A stretch of DNA of 64,000 nt from Avena insularis (taxonomy: Eukaryota; Streptophyta; Magnoliopsida; Poales; Poaceae): contig CM042684.1 in NCBI GenBank assembly GCA_023614405.1, positions 465,815,650-465,879,649 of the forward strand, in the 5' to 3' direction. The translations under genes were made by a program, and so were the position numbers. Position 1 is the stretch's first letter. Each line of letters begins with the position of its first letter. Positions 31,959-42,616 of the stretch are shown piece after piece. A model generated the notes under the pieces. The model was not told the origin of the DNA, searched no databases, and saw only the letters and a program-made list of their open reading frames with translations.

Positions 31959-34881
31959 ATCCCCAAGCTTAATTCCTGCTCGTCCTAGAGTAGGTAAGTG
32001 ATAAAAAGAAAGAATAATTTTTGAGGTGACATGCACCATCAAAGGCTTGACCAAAGTATTTGTAAACATTCAAAGCTGGGATCATAGCACTTCAATCATA
32101 ACATGAAAGACAAAGTTCTAGCAATAAGACAAAGAAACTATGGTGTAACATGAAAATGCACAAACAAAAGATTCATGAATAGCAATGCTTTGCAAGACGT
32201 TTGTTTGTTTCACATAAAGAAAACATAGCATAATAGTATTCAGCTTGTCCCTCAATAGAGTAGCAAATATAAATGCATAGGACACCTTCAAAGTTCATAA
32301 GAGTGACTAGATACAATAGTTTAAAACAAGCAATATCAAAGTATGCATCAATCAACTAGTCTTGGGACAATGCATATAGAACTAAGAATGGCCACTATGC
32401 TCTCAAAGTAGGTGCATAAAGATAGAAGATGGAGACTCAATATAATGGTGGAAGAAAGGCCTTTTGTAAAAGGAAGTAGGGATTCAAGTCTCATAAAGAG
32501 CTTCCAAAAATTATGGTACTTATAGCTTTCAACTCTCATTGCCCCTATCATAAGCATCTTGAAGTGATCAAGGTTAAGGTGACACAACTAAGAGGATATG
32601 CTTGACAAGATATAAACCGAAATCTGATGCCCCTTACTTACGAAGACCGATCCTCATGCTACTCAACTTCAGTCACGAGTAAGCTCTTGTCATTATAAGT
32701 ACATGTGTATCATTAAGAACCGCCAACGGGGTGCCCCTTGCACATGATACGCGAGCTTTCCCATAATCAAAATGACAAGGCAAGCAGACAATGAGCATCT
32801 CAGCGATCTTTTTATTTGATATTTGCATAGGTTTTTATTGAGGATGCTTCATAGAGTGATCATTATGGTGATGCTGCAAGTTTCCACCATGATTAGGTAT
32901 GGCTTAGGCTAGCGGCCACGACGTTTCTCTAACACACATACAAACTCCATGATCTTACAAGTTCCACTTTTATTTCACACCGCCGGGATCCGTAAGCAAA
33001 AGAACATGATATCAACGGGGTACAAAGTACAAGTGCAATATTGAAAGCGTTCCCCATGAAACATGGTTCTGCCAATTTCAACTTATAAAGCGCAAGCATA
33101 TACGCAACAAAGAAGGACCCAATGGTTCAAGTTTATTAGAGGCAAAAAGTAAAGTGTGCCATCAAGTTCGTGAGAGCTTTAATCACTAGTTTTCTCATAA
33201 CAAGTGGAAGGTAAAAAAAAGCATGAATATACTTGGAATATCATAAGCTAGTAGGTAGGTATGGTGGACTCTTTGGAATAACTTGGTTTAGGGAGTTGGA
33301 TGCATGAGTAGAACTCATACTTTGTTGTGGAGGCTAGCAAAAGACTGGGAGCGACAAACTAAGAGAGCAATAATGGCCATAATCATGCAGAGCGACAAAA
33401 CATCATTAATCAAAGCATAAAGTGATACTACAAGTTGAAAACTAAAGGATCATAAAGGCTATGGTGACTTTGGATAGTCATAACATGGTGTGAGCATGCG
33501 CCAACTCAACCCAAATAAAGCATCAAAGGAGAATACCACTATACTATGCTTTAATATGCTAAAACAACGCATGATTCATCCAAGGCACATTAAGCAATCT
33601 CAATTGTTTATAACAAGTCGTGCTACAGCAAAGAATACTAAGCATAAAGCCAAAACAATATCAAGCATCGCACGATAGAGCATAGGCCACGGTCAAAAAC
33701 AAGTTCTCTTTACCACTTAAGCATGAGCTTTCCTACTCTTTTCCAAACCAAACCAAACTATTTGAAAACCAACGCATGAAAGAGGAGGTTCAACCAATTT
33801 ATTCAGAAAACTAAGAAAACAACGCAAACTAAAAACCAAAACAAAAACAAAAAGAAGACGCTCCAAAAACAACACATCTGTGCATGAAACAATAAAAATA
33901 AAGTGTTTGGAAGAAACCTGAGATTTTTATTGATGAAGAAGGGGATGCCTTGGGCATCCCCAAGCTTTGACGCTTGTACTTATTTGATGTTTCTTGGGGT
34001 GACACGCGTGGCATCCCCAAGCTTGAGCTTTAGTCCATCCTTCATCTCATTACTCATTCCTTCTATACACCTGAAAATTTTCCTTCATACAAAACTTCAC
34101 ACAATCTTTATTAGCAACATTAGTGCACTCAAGATAAATAAGTCTTAAGGTTCAGTTATAACACCAAATAAACATCCATTAGAACACTAGATACTGTAGC
34201 ACTTCCCTTAAAAAGCTCAATTCCCCAAAATAACTCAAAAAGGAACCCACAAGAAGCAAATGCAGAAAATGACAGAAATCTGTCAAAACAGACCAGAAGG
34301 TAAAGACGATTTTTTTCGAAGATCTTGTGTTGCTCAAATCAAAAAGTGTTGAACTAACGAAAGTTAGATAGCAACCTGGGGCAGAATCACAAAAAATTAC
34401 AGCTCAATCCGACATACATAGCTCTCTCAGGAATACTTACGGTGAAGCACAAAAATCTGTTTCGGGACAGCAACTTTCCCAATCATTACTTCTCTCTCAT
34501 TAGAGGTTACTCTTGGCACAAAAAGCAAATAAAAAGGATAAAGAGCAGTTATTACTTAAGTAATAACTTCCAAGACTCATCTAAAACTTTTGGGTTATCT
34601 CCCAATAAGTACTTTTCTTTAACGCCTTTAAGTTAGACATAAGGAAAAACTAAAATGGATAAAATAGAAGTAAGCGGAGATAATCATGGTGAAAACATTG
34701 TTTTGTTCAATGAAATCCTTTTGTTAACAAGGTTGATCAGGTCTTGTTACTAAAACAATTTCATATGATACAAAACTTTATATTCCACTAATGATTATGT
34801 TACCTCAACCTTGATAGCAATGGTCCCAATCATAATAGTTTCAAATTTTTCTCTTGGTAGGGGACAATATATTTCTCCAAC
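31957..34881 (-). other. noncoding 3' region and polypurine tract of the minus-strand gypsy
   Basis: No coding sequence. On the minus strand its end, GGAATTAAGCTTGGGGATGT (31957-31976), is the polypurine tract that primes the LTR at 23347. Much of 32600-34650 is homologous in inverted orientation to 46320-48235 of the other gypsy (for example the blocks with GGTTATCTCCCAATAAGTAC, GCATCCCCAAGCTTGAGCTT and GCAAGCATATACGCAACAAAG), so the 3' region is shared between two otherwise different elements. Confidence 0.75.
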
Positions 34882-35091
34882 TTAAATGCCCTCAACATAT
34901 TCAATTGTATTCAAAACATAAGTCCTTTCAATCTTCTTGGGGAAATAGATAGTGTGTTCCTTGTCATTAACATTGAAGGTCACCTTCCCTTGATTACAAT
35001 TGATAACAGCTCCTGCAGTATTTAAGAAAAGGTCTCCCAAGAATAATAGACATATTATCATCTTCAGGCATAATAGTTTGAGAGGATGCTC
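34882..35091 (-). pseudogene. aspartic-protease-like remnant of the minus-strand gypsy
   Basis: Directly after the stop of the larger ORF, minus-strand frames give fragments of the retropepsin C-terminal pattern: ILGRPFL in one frame, then, after a one-base shift, NTAGAVINC.QGKVTFNV, ending at TAA 34882-34884. Only the C-terminal flap and interface part is recognisable and the catalytic Asp region is not seen, so it is non-functional. Confidence 0.6.
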
Positions 35092-36111
35092 TCATAAGAA
35101 ATATGAGTTGAAGTAAAAGAGAGCATCAAGAAGCAAATTCAAAACACATTTAAATCTAACCCACTTCCTATGCATAGGAATCTTGTATGCAAATAAATTC
35201 GCAAGGAACAAAGTGGCAGGCTTAGGAAGATAAAACAAGAGTAACTTCAAAACTTTCAGCACATAGAGAGGTGTTTCAATACCATGAAAACTTATACAAC
35301 CATATTTTCCTGTCTCATAATAATTTTCAGTAGCCTCATGAATAAACTCAACAATATAACTATCACCTAAAGCATGCTCTTCATGATCTACAAGCACTAG
35401 AGCTTTATCATAAACATCTTCAAAAGAAACCTTGGGAACATAACATTCATCCTCCTTTAGTAAGCATGGAGGACAATCAAATAATGTAAGGGATAAAGAG
35501 TTTCTCTCATTAGAAGGTAGGCATGGGTAGCTAATCCATTCTTCCTCCTTTTGTTCATCACTCTCCTCCCCTTTTTCATCTAATGAGATTTCAGGTTCAT
35601 CAATTTCTTCTTCCAAAGGATCCTGCAAGGCATTAGTCTCTTCCATTTGTGGAAAGCATCTATTAAAATATTCAAGGATATGGCTATTTTCATCCTTGTA
35701 ATTATCAAAGAAAAATTTAAGTATACCATAAACCTCATACTTATAAGGTGAATCATCAATATTTTCAAGCAAACTAGCAAGTTCAAAAGCACCCTTCCAA
35801 GCAATAAATTCTTCAATTTGTTCCGCATCATAAAAGTCATAAATTCCTTTAGCATAGGAAGATATGGTATCATTATCACTATACTCACATTGAAAAGGAA
35901 GGTGTTTATACCTCTTTCTGCAACAAGAGTCATCACAGCAATAAGTAACATTATAAGTAGAGCACACGTTTCTAGCAATGGTATATAATCTATCAATTTG
36001 TTCTGATAAGTGTTTCCCTTTTTGTGACAAGCGGTGTTCCTTATAATAATATTTTTGATCTTCCGTGAACCCACCTTGCCAATAAGCTTTAGTTTCAAAG
36101 AAACCAACCAT
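35092..36111 (-). CDS. ORF of unknown function in the non-autonomous gypsy (339 aa)
   Basis: Starts at ATG 36111 (MVGFFETKAYW), about 170 bp after the primer site, where gag would stand. It has no gag, protease or zinc-knuckle motif. Visible parts: a Cys-rich patch (YCCDDSCCRKRYKHLPFQC) near residues 55-75; predicted-helical, aromatic-rich sequence to about 165; a strongly acidic block (DPLEEEIDEPEISLDEKGEE) near 170-190; FDCPPCLLKEDECYV; a conserved-looking GCISFHGIETPLYVLKVLKL; and a hydrophobic tail with one or two possible membrane segments. The undamaged length suggests past selection or a young element. Role unknown: candidates are a diverged structural protein, an accessory factor or a captured host sequence. 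Confidence 0.6.
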   Translation of the reverse strand: MVGFFETKAYWQGGFTEDQKYYYKEHRLSQKGKHLSEQIDRLYTIARNVCSTYNVTYCCDDSCCRKRYKHLPFQCEYSDNDTISSYAKGIYDFYDAEQIEEFIAWKGAFELASLLENIDDSPYKYEVYGILKFFFDNYKDENSHILEYFNRCFPQMEETNALQDPLEEEIDEPEISLDEKGEESDEQKEEEWISYPCLPSNERNSLSLTLFDCPPCLLKEDECYVPKVSFEDVYDKALVLVDHEEHALGDSYIVEFIHEATENYYETGKYGCISFHGIETPLYVLKVLKLLLFYLPKPATLFLANLFAYKIPMHRKWVRFKCVLNLLLDALFYFNSYFL

Positions 36112-36279
36112 TGACAACAAGCATGATCAAGCAAGACAATAACAGACCAACGAAAATAACAACTAGAGTAGGAACTAATTTTTTTTGTATTTTCAATAAA
36201 GAAAGAAACAAACAAGGAAGAAATAAACTTAGCTTGAACAATAGTGATTCCAAGTGGACTTGATAAATAAAGCTATGCT

Positions 36280-36296
36280 CCCTGGCAATGGCGCCA
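36280..36296 (-). other. primer binding site, Asp-tRNA type
   Basis: Minus-strand TGGCGCCATTGCCAGGG lies 11 bases inside the 5' LTR end, the usual TGGCGCC-starting site complementary to aspartate tRNA in Athila/Sabrina-like elements. Confidence 0.8.
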
Positions 36297-36307
36297 TAAA
36301 ATAGTCT

Positions 36308-37734
36308 TGATGACCCACAAGTATAGGGGGTGTATCGAAGTATTTTCGAGGGAAGTGAAACCCAATTTATTGATTCGACACAAGGGGAGCCAAAGAATAT
36401 TTATCAGCCTTAACAACTGAGTTGTCAATTCAGTTGCACCTGGAAACAATCTTGCTCACAGCAGTTTATCAAGAGTACAGCTTTGTAGTAGGAATAGTAA
36501 AGCAACAGTAGTAGTAAAGCAAAGACAGAGTAACAAAAGCAGAACAATTGGGATTCGAAAGCGGTAGGCATAGGGATGGATGGACGGGTGTTGCATGGAC
36601 AAGACAATTCACATAGCAATTAGAACATAGGGCAATTGCAGATAAATAAGATAAAGCATCCAAGTACTAGACAATCCTAGGCATGTGTTCCATATATAGT
36701 CATACGTGCTCGCAATGAGAACTTGCACAACATCTTTTGTCCTACCAGCCCGTTTGCAGCGGGGCCTCTAGGGAACTACTAGCAATTAAGGTGCTCCTTT
36801 TAATAGAGCACCAGAGCAAAGCATTAACACTCCGTGAACACATGTGATCCTCACATCAAAGCCTTTCCCTTCCGGTTATCCCGATTTCGCCACTGGGCCA
36901 TAGGTTCCGGACAACAACGTGTGTATACAACTTGCAGATAAGACCAAGAACAATACTATCATAATGAATCAATAATACTTTCAGATCTGAAATCATGGCA
37001 CTCGGGCCCTAGTGACAAGCATTAAGCACAACAAGTCGCAACAAAGTCATAAAGCACTAATAAAAGATACTAGGCACCATGCCCTAACAATCTGATGCCA
37101 TTACATGAACGATCTCATCCAATCCCTACCATCCCCATAGACTACATCGGGGGATTACTCACTCATAGATGGGGGAAACATAGATGGTCGATAGAGAAGC
37201 GATGGTGATGATGATGGCGATGATCTCCTCCAATTTCCCGTCCCGACAGGGTGCCAGAACGGAGTTTCTGGTACTGTTTCGTGGAATCTGGTGGTGGCGG
37301 CGGAGCGAAACTCCTTCTGGAAAAACGTCGAACCCCCCGAAGTTTTTAGGTCAGAAGGCTTCTTATAGGCGAAGAGGGAGACCGAGGGGGTGCCTGGGGC
37401 CACCACACCATGCCCTGGCGTGGCCAGCCCCAGCCCGCGCCTAGGGGTGGTGTGGCCAACCCCTGGCTCTCCTTCGTCTCGTATTCTGGCTCCTGGAGTC
37501 TTCTGGAAAAATAGGCACTTTGGCTTTTGTCCCATCCAATTCCGAGAATATTCATTTTCTGACTTTCCTGGAACCAAAAACAGCAGAAAACAGGCAGCTG
37601 GCACTATGGCTCTTGTTAATAGGTTAGTCCAAGAAATCATATGAAAAGTACTCCAAAGTGTGGACAAAACACAAGAAAGTAGATAAAACCAAGCATGGAG
37701 CATCAAAAATTATAGATACATTTGCAATGTATCA
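36308..37734 (-). repeat. 5' LTR of the minus-strand gypsy
   Basis: Partner of 21924-23347. Minus-strand start TGATACATTGC at 37734, end GGGTCATCA at 36308. Confidence 0.93.
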
Positions 37735-37739
37735 GTCAC
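37735..37739. repeat. target-site duplication, right copy (GTCAC)
   Basis: Exact copy of 21919-21923. Confidence 0.92.
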
Positions 37740-38565
37740 CGATGGCCTCGATAGAGCGGTTCTCCGTGTCCACTCGGGACAACACCGGTTGCCCTTTGGC
37801 GAAATCCCCGTTCAACACAACAAGCAGATCACCATCTGACTCAACTAGGTAAAATCTGCAGCCTCCGCGTACGTGTTTAAAGACTGGGGCTAAAATTATT
37901 TTGGCCATCGTGACAGTGCTCGCGCGCTGCTCTAACTGGATGTTGGTCGACATGATGTCTCCATTCTCACGTAATGCATATACTTCCCCTCGGAATGCTG
38001 TCATGCAGACCAGAAGCATATCAGGAGGTGGCGAATACAATCCTTCTCCAAATGATTCATTGATTTGCCCCATTGGGATGCTCTCATCGGCCCATGCAAT
38101 ATGATCTGGATAATTTGTGCAAACGAACACCATCGTCGGGGACTTCGTTACGGTGATAGATTGCAGAAGATCAGATGGTATGTGTGCTTGAAACTCAGTG
38201 TTAGACTTATGAGTGATTGGGTTCAGAAGCCGAATCTGGTACGGCTCCACCCTCTGAGCAAGCACGATGACGCCACAAGAAACACCGACGAAGTAGAATC
38301 TTTTGGAAGAAGAGGGCATCAGTTAGCACTAAGATGTTTACAATGGAAAATACAAATAAATGAATGTTATATATATATCGGATGTGAATGTGAACCTGCG
38401 ATGGATGTCCATTAGATTCGTCCTGAAGCAACGACCAGTGGCGAGGTTGAGGAAGGTGAAGTCGCCAACATCTAGAAGTGTGTGATCTATCATGATCCAG
38501 TTGTTGAGATGGAATCCGGGCACCTTTAAAGTGCGGCGCCAATCGGTGCAGACTTCCCGACAAGC
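37735..38565 (-). pseudogene. DUF295 (F-box-related) gene, 5' part
   Basis: Minus strand. A first coding segment (38565 to donor at 38396) gives CREVCTDWRRTLKVPGFHLN and FTFLNLATGRCFRTN, typical of the start of DUF295 proteins after the F-box. A 67-bp intron (38395-38329, GT...AG) is followed by about 195 open codons: GVIVLAQRVEPYQIRLLNP, VFVCTNYPDHIAWA, MTAFRGEVYALRENGDI, YLVESDGDLLVVL, ending RSIEAIGD at the gypsy insertion site. The phases across the intron do not fit cleanly, implying an indel. The F-box itself is missing, cut off by a transposon-like fragment at 38566. Together with 21640-21923 this is one gene split by 15.8 kb of nested retrotransposons. Confidence 0.75.
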
Positions 38566-38767
38566 AATGTCATGGATAACCGGGCTTCAGGGCCTGGGAC
38601 AAAATCTGCGATGAATTTGCCATGATGAAAACAAGGAACGTCATGGATAACCGGGCTGGAGGGGCTTGGAGCTTGTTACGATGAAACATTCTAGAACGTC
38701 AGGAATCCGTGACGTTTTTAGGTCGCGTCATAAAAAAACATCACGGATCGTCTAGATTCTTGTAGTG
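38566..38767 (-). mobile_element. DNA-transposon terminal fragment (CACTA-like end)
   Basis: On the minus strand it begins CACTACAAGAATCTAGACG at 38767, a CACTA-type terminus. A 20-base word (GTCATGGATAACCGGGCT plus flanks) is directly repeated about 72 bp apart at 38570 and 38642, as subterminal repeats are. The other end is not visible; it abuts the truncated DUF295 gene. Confidence 0.4.
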
Positions 38768-39287
38768 CAAATATCTGGTGTATGATCATAATTACAATGG
38801 TTTCTTCCCGGGGAAGGTTTTAGCTAGAGAATCCTCTCCTCCCCTCGACCGGCCTGAGCCTCATTTTATAAGGACAAGGGGACACAACAAGAGGCGACTA
38901 CCACATGGCATCGAAGCAGCGTGCATGCTAACAACGTGGCTGTGCACTCCTCCCGCTATACCGCGTGTCTCTTGTCACCTGCACCGTGCAGACTGGCACA
39001 AGCACCTGTCCTTAATTCTGAATCTTGTCGAGGGCTGGCTCTCCGGGTGCACAACTCCCGGGCTCCCAATTGGGGTCCCGGAGGAGATCCGACCAGGACT
39101 CAACGAGTCGCATGGCTTGCATGGTTGCAACGTGGTGCATTGGTACTGCTAGTGGGCACAATGTGTCTTGGTCGTGTTGTCGACATCCAGGGTGGGGAGG
39201 ACGAAGCGTGGCCAGAGGGCAATCTATCCCCTGGGCTAGGCATCATCAGCCACCTATCCTTCTTCCTTCTTCGAGGCAACCGTCGGC
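38768..39287. other. unassigned sequence left of a solo LTR
   Basis: GC-rich, with overlapping but featureless open frames on the plus strand. It is continuous with 40771 onward once the solo LTR is removed. It may be an unclassified repeat; no motif recognised. Confidence 0.4.
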
Positions 39288-40770
39288 TGATACGTCCATA
39301 ACGTATCTATAATTTTTGATGGTTTTATGCTAATAATATGCTTTTGACACTCATTTTTGTATAAAGATTATGATTTATTTGAACTAACCTACTAATAGTT
39401 GCAAAAGTACACAATGTTTTTGTTTTGCACTTTAATGTGTAGGAATTACCAAGAATACAAGTGAAAACCTTGTTGGAGTCAAATTGGGATTTTTCCAGAA
39501 ATCTGTCTCAGAACTCTTTTTAAAGATGGTCACGTTTCGGGTCGAAGATGGTACCAAACGGAAAACTCTTAAACTACAAAGTTGTTGGAAATTTCTCGAC
39601 AAACGTTCTAGACATAAAATTTAGCTGATTCCGATTCTGGACGGGCCTTTTAGGCTCGATTTACTGCAGCCCAAGATGAGGTGACGGGAATTTGAGAAAC
39701 TATATAAAGGGAGGAAACCTAATTCGACCAGGGCACCTCCACCCACGAATTTGCAGCCACCAAAGCCACGTTTTTTCCTCTCCCATGGATCCCATCTCCA
39801 TGGGGGAGGGCTTCCAAGAAGCCATGAAGGAAGGGGTCTAAGGGCCGGTGCTCCCCCATGATACCGGCGGCGGGAAAGGAATCTCCCGTGCCGCCGCCGG
39901 TGCCGTCACTGCCCTCTTCACCCTCTTCACCATCTTCAACGCCATCTCCATCACCTAATCCTCCTAGTATGCAGTGGTTCATCCTCCCACACACCTCTGT
40001 ACCATCCTATGTAAACATGGTGTTTGATGCTATAAGTTATAATCCTATGATCTATGTCATGTTTGCGTAGTTTCTTTGTTCTTAGATTGAATGGTTGAAC
40101 GTATTTGGTTCATTAGAGTTGTATGTTGATATGGTAAAGTCCTTTGGTGTCCATTATATTTGTACGTGCATGGATTAAACATCATAGGGTTTGTAGTATG
40201 TGTAAAAGGAGGGGGAGTTCTGTCGGAGTGACAAAAACCTGAGGACACGAACTGGAGCGTTGCACGTATGGAAGTAAGAGGACCATTAAACTTAAGACTA
40301 TGGTTGGGGAAACCTTAATGCATTGTTAGTACATACGGATGTTTACTAACAATCCAATCATATAGTACATGTAATTCTAAGTAGTGAAGCGCATGTATAT
40401 TTAGCCTCTCCCACATAGAAAACTGCATCGAAGACAATGAACCTGATCTATTCGCTATCTAAACTTGGACAAAGCCACCACAATTACCACCACTATTCCA
40501 CACTCATGGTTATGTTAGTTTATTGTATTTTATTATTGCAGCAACTAGCTTTTTTCTTGTTATTTATTATCATGCAAAGCTATCTCTATTACTCGTATTG
40601 TTGCTCTAGTTTTATTTCCTAGATAATGCAAACATTTAGTATGCGTAGAGTTGTATCAGTGGTTGATAGAACTTGAGAGAATATTTATCCTACCTTTAGC
40701 TCCTCGTTGGGTTAGACACTCTTACTTATCGAAAAGGCTACACACGATCCCCTATACTTGTGGGTTATCA
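39288..40770 (+). repeat. solo LTR of a Sabrina-like gypsy (1483 bp)
   Basis: TGATACGTCCATAACGTATC...CTTGTGGGTTATCA, related in both ends to the LTRs at 21924 and 36308 but a different family or subfamily. No internal region. The flanking pentamers are TCGGC (39283-39287) and TTGGC (40771-40775), one C-to-T change apart, which fits a decayed target duplication and a solo LTR made by LTR-LTR recombination. Confidence 0.82.
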
Positions 40771-41612
40771 TTGGCTTCCCGTCCCCGAGACCTGTGCCCA
40801 GGATATTCTTCTTGGTCGTGTGCTTCGAACTCCTGGCACCACGCTCCCGTGGAGCACCCGGTCCGAAGCCCGTCTAACCACGAATCCCTGAAACCCACCG
40901 GACCGATAGTAGTCCCTAGGTGAGGTGTTGCATGCGCAGCCTCCAGCGAACGCGGTGCCTCATCCAAAGGGGCGAAGGACCGCAACTGCTCTCGGGCCAG
41001 CCTTGAGTGGCCTCACGGGGATTCGTCTAAGAACACGTGGTGAAGATTCTAGCGCAAAGCAGACGGGACGGGTCTGCTACATGGGAGACCTCAAAAGCTG
41101 CTCTGGCAGTTAATAAGAACTCTAAGATCTCGGTTAATAAGGGGCACCACCACTAGCCTCAAACTCTCTTTCTTTCTTCACCTTCGATAGGGCAGAGGTG
41201 ATTTCCGTCAAGGTGTTCGGCAGCAGCCAGCGCCACGTCTAGTTCTTCCACAAAGAAGGGCTCTGATCCTGTGAAGGACCACGTGCTCGCGGTTCTCCCA
41301 AGACCACCGGAGAGCGATATGGTCAAACCTGCGTAGAATATCAAGCGAGTGTCATGTAAGACTTAGAAAAGTGTCTTTAACTTTTCTTAGCCATACCTTT
41401 GTACTTTTTCCCCTAAATAAAAGAAGGTACTTATCTAGCGCCCATGGGCTCGTGTTAACATGCCTTCATCCTTCTTTATTTGGTTTGATGACTGGTAATG
41501 ATCATTAAGGGATCTATCCTTAGTCATCCACGGAAGCGATATCAATGTAACTCTCCATTAGCGGAAAGCCCCTGGGTGAATGATCATGAAAAATGAGTGC
41601 GCGAAAAACCAT
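40771..41612. other. unassigned sequence right of the solo LTR
   Basis: Continuation of the sequence at 38768-39287. Contains AATAAA-type strings near 41415 and no supported gene. Confidence 0.4.
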
Positions 41613-41867
41613 GACACGGAGGTGGCGTATACGCAGGCGCTACGTGAGTCAGAGGAGTAGGCGACACTCGAGGAAGAAGCGTGTTGGGTGGGCATGTTCC
41701 CGTCCCTCCACGAGTCCGCACTGGAGGCCAAGGGGCCTCTACCACCGCCGCCGCCAACGCAACAGCGTGGATCTACCCCTGGTCACAACCAGAGTGAATC
41801 GGCCTCGACGATAGCCATGAGTAGGCGTGACGATGCAAGCCCTAGCCTGGCCGCTGGAATAGTTTAA
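41613..41867 (+). pseudogene. degenerate coding fragment of unknown family
   Basis: A frame of 85 codons interrupted once (TAG 41658-41660) reads TEVAYTQALRESEE, then FPSLHESALEAKGPLPPPPP and SASTIAMSRRDDASPSLAAG before TAA 41865-41867. Consistent codon use across the stop suggests it was once coding: a helical acidic segment and a Pro-rich linker as found at the C-termini of grass element-encoded proteins. I do not recognise the family. AT-rich sequence after the stop resembles a 3' UTR. Confidence 0.3.
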
Positions 41868-42199
41868 ATTCCGGTTGTTTATGTCAAAATTCATTCAAAA
41901 TTTGTAAATTTGAAAGAAATTTAGTTAAATTTTGAATTATTGTTTGAATTGGGTCGAGGCGTGTTCATTGGACGATGGTTGGGGGGAACCGGTGTGGAGT
42001 TGCTACCCCAAATCGCCGGTGGTTTGGGTGCGACTCTCAAAGGCACTGCTGGCACGCTTGCCGACCATCCTTTGGGGAGCGCTGGTGGAGATGCTATTAA
42101 CACGTTCAAAAAGATATTGTACATGGCATCATGACTGTCCGTGTGTTTCTTATCTTATCAAGTCGGCAACCCCCCTTGGGATTTTTTTTAGCTTACGCT
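41868..42199. other. 3'-UTR-like AT-rich stretch, then unassigned sequence
   Basis: AATTTG/AAATTT-rich to about 41945, then a GC-balanced part with short open frames. Nothing assignable. Confidence 0.35.
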
Positions 42200-42616
42200 C
42201 TTTTTTCTTCGAAATGGGGAGCGAAGCCCCGGCCTATGCATCAAGCGATGCACACGACCTTTATTCACTATTCGAACAATAAAAGTGTGGCAAAAGCCAT
42301 TCCAAAGATCATACAACAATGAACGCCAAAACAGAACACCGAGCATAATGATAACCATATCGCCAGCTTCCCGACGAGACCTAGTAAACACCCAAATGTC
42401 TCATGCAAGCCAGGAGCTCAGATCTGCCCAGCATATCCACGAAACAGCACCCACACACTCGCTCCGGATCTCGCTTCCTTCACTATCTTCCGCAAAACCA
42501 TTTTCAGCATGTAGGTCGATGTGCTGACTCTTGCCGCACCAGCCACCGACACCATCGCGGTGCCAAGTAGCACCACCTCCCTACGCACTATCTCCAAAGC
42601 ACGTCGCGGTCACCAC
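42200..42616 (-). mobile_element. retroposon-like fragment with 3' A-rich end (minus strand)
   Basis: Read on the minus strand it ends CCCCATTTCGAAGAAAAAAG at about 42201, preceded by GTGCATCG...GATGCATAGGCCGGGGCTTC, an ending I associate with poly(A)-tailed retroposons in Triticeae. It would continue at 48361 and 50556, interrupted by a gypsy element and a solo LTR. No reverse transcriptase is present, so LINE, SINE or processed transcript cannot be separated. Confidence 0.35.

Larger units (their letters stand above)
21924..37734 (-). mobile_element. non-autonomous Ty3/gypsy element, minus strand, containing a nested copia
   Basis: LTRs at 21924-23347 and 36308-37734, Asp-tRNA-type primer site next to the right LTR, and exact GTCAC duplications outside. 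About 7.2 kb without the 8.6-kb copia insertion. The internal region holds one ORF of unknown function near the 5' end, a protease-like remnant and about 2.9 kb of noncoding sequence; reverse transcriptase and integrase are absent. LTR style (TGATACATTG...GTGGGTCATCA) and primer type suit the Sabrina-like group of Triticeae non-autonomous gypsies; the family name is inference. It interrupts a DUF295 gene. Confidence 0.92.
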
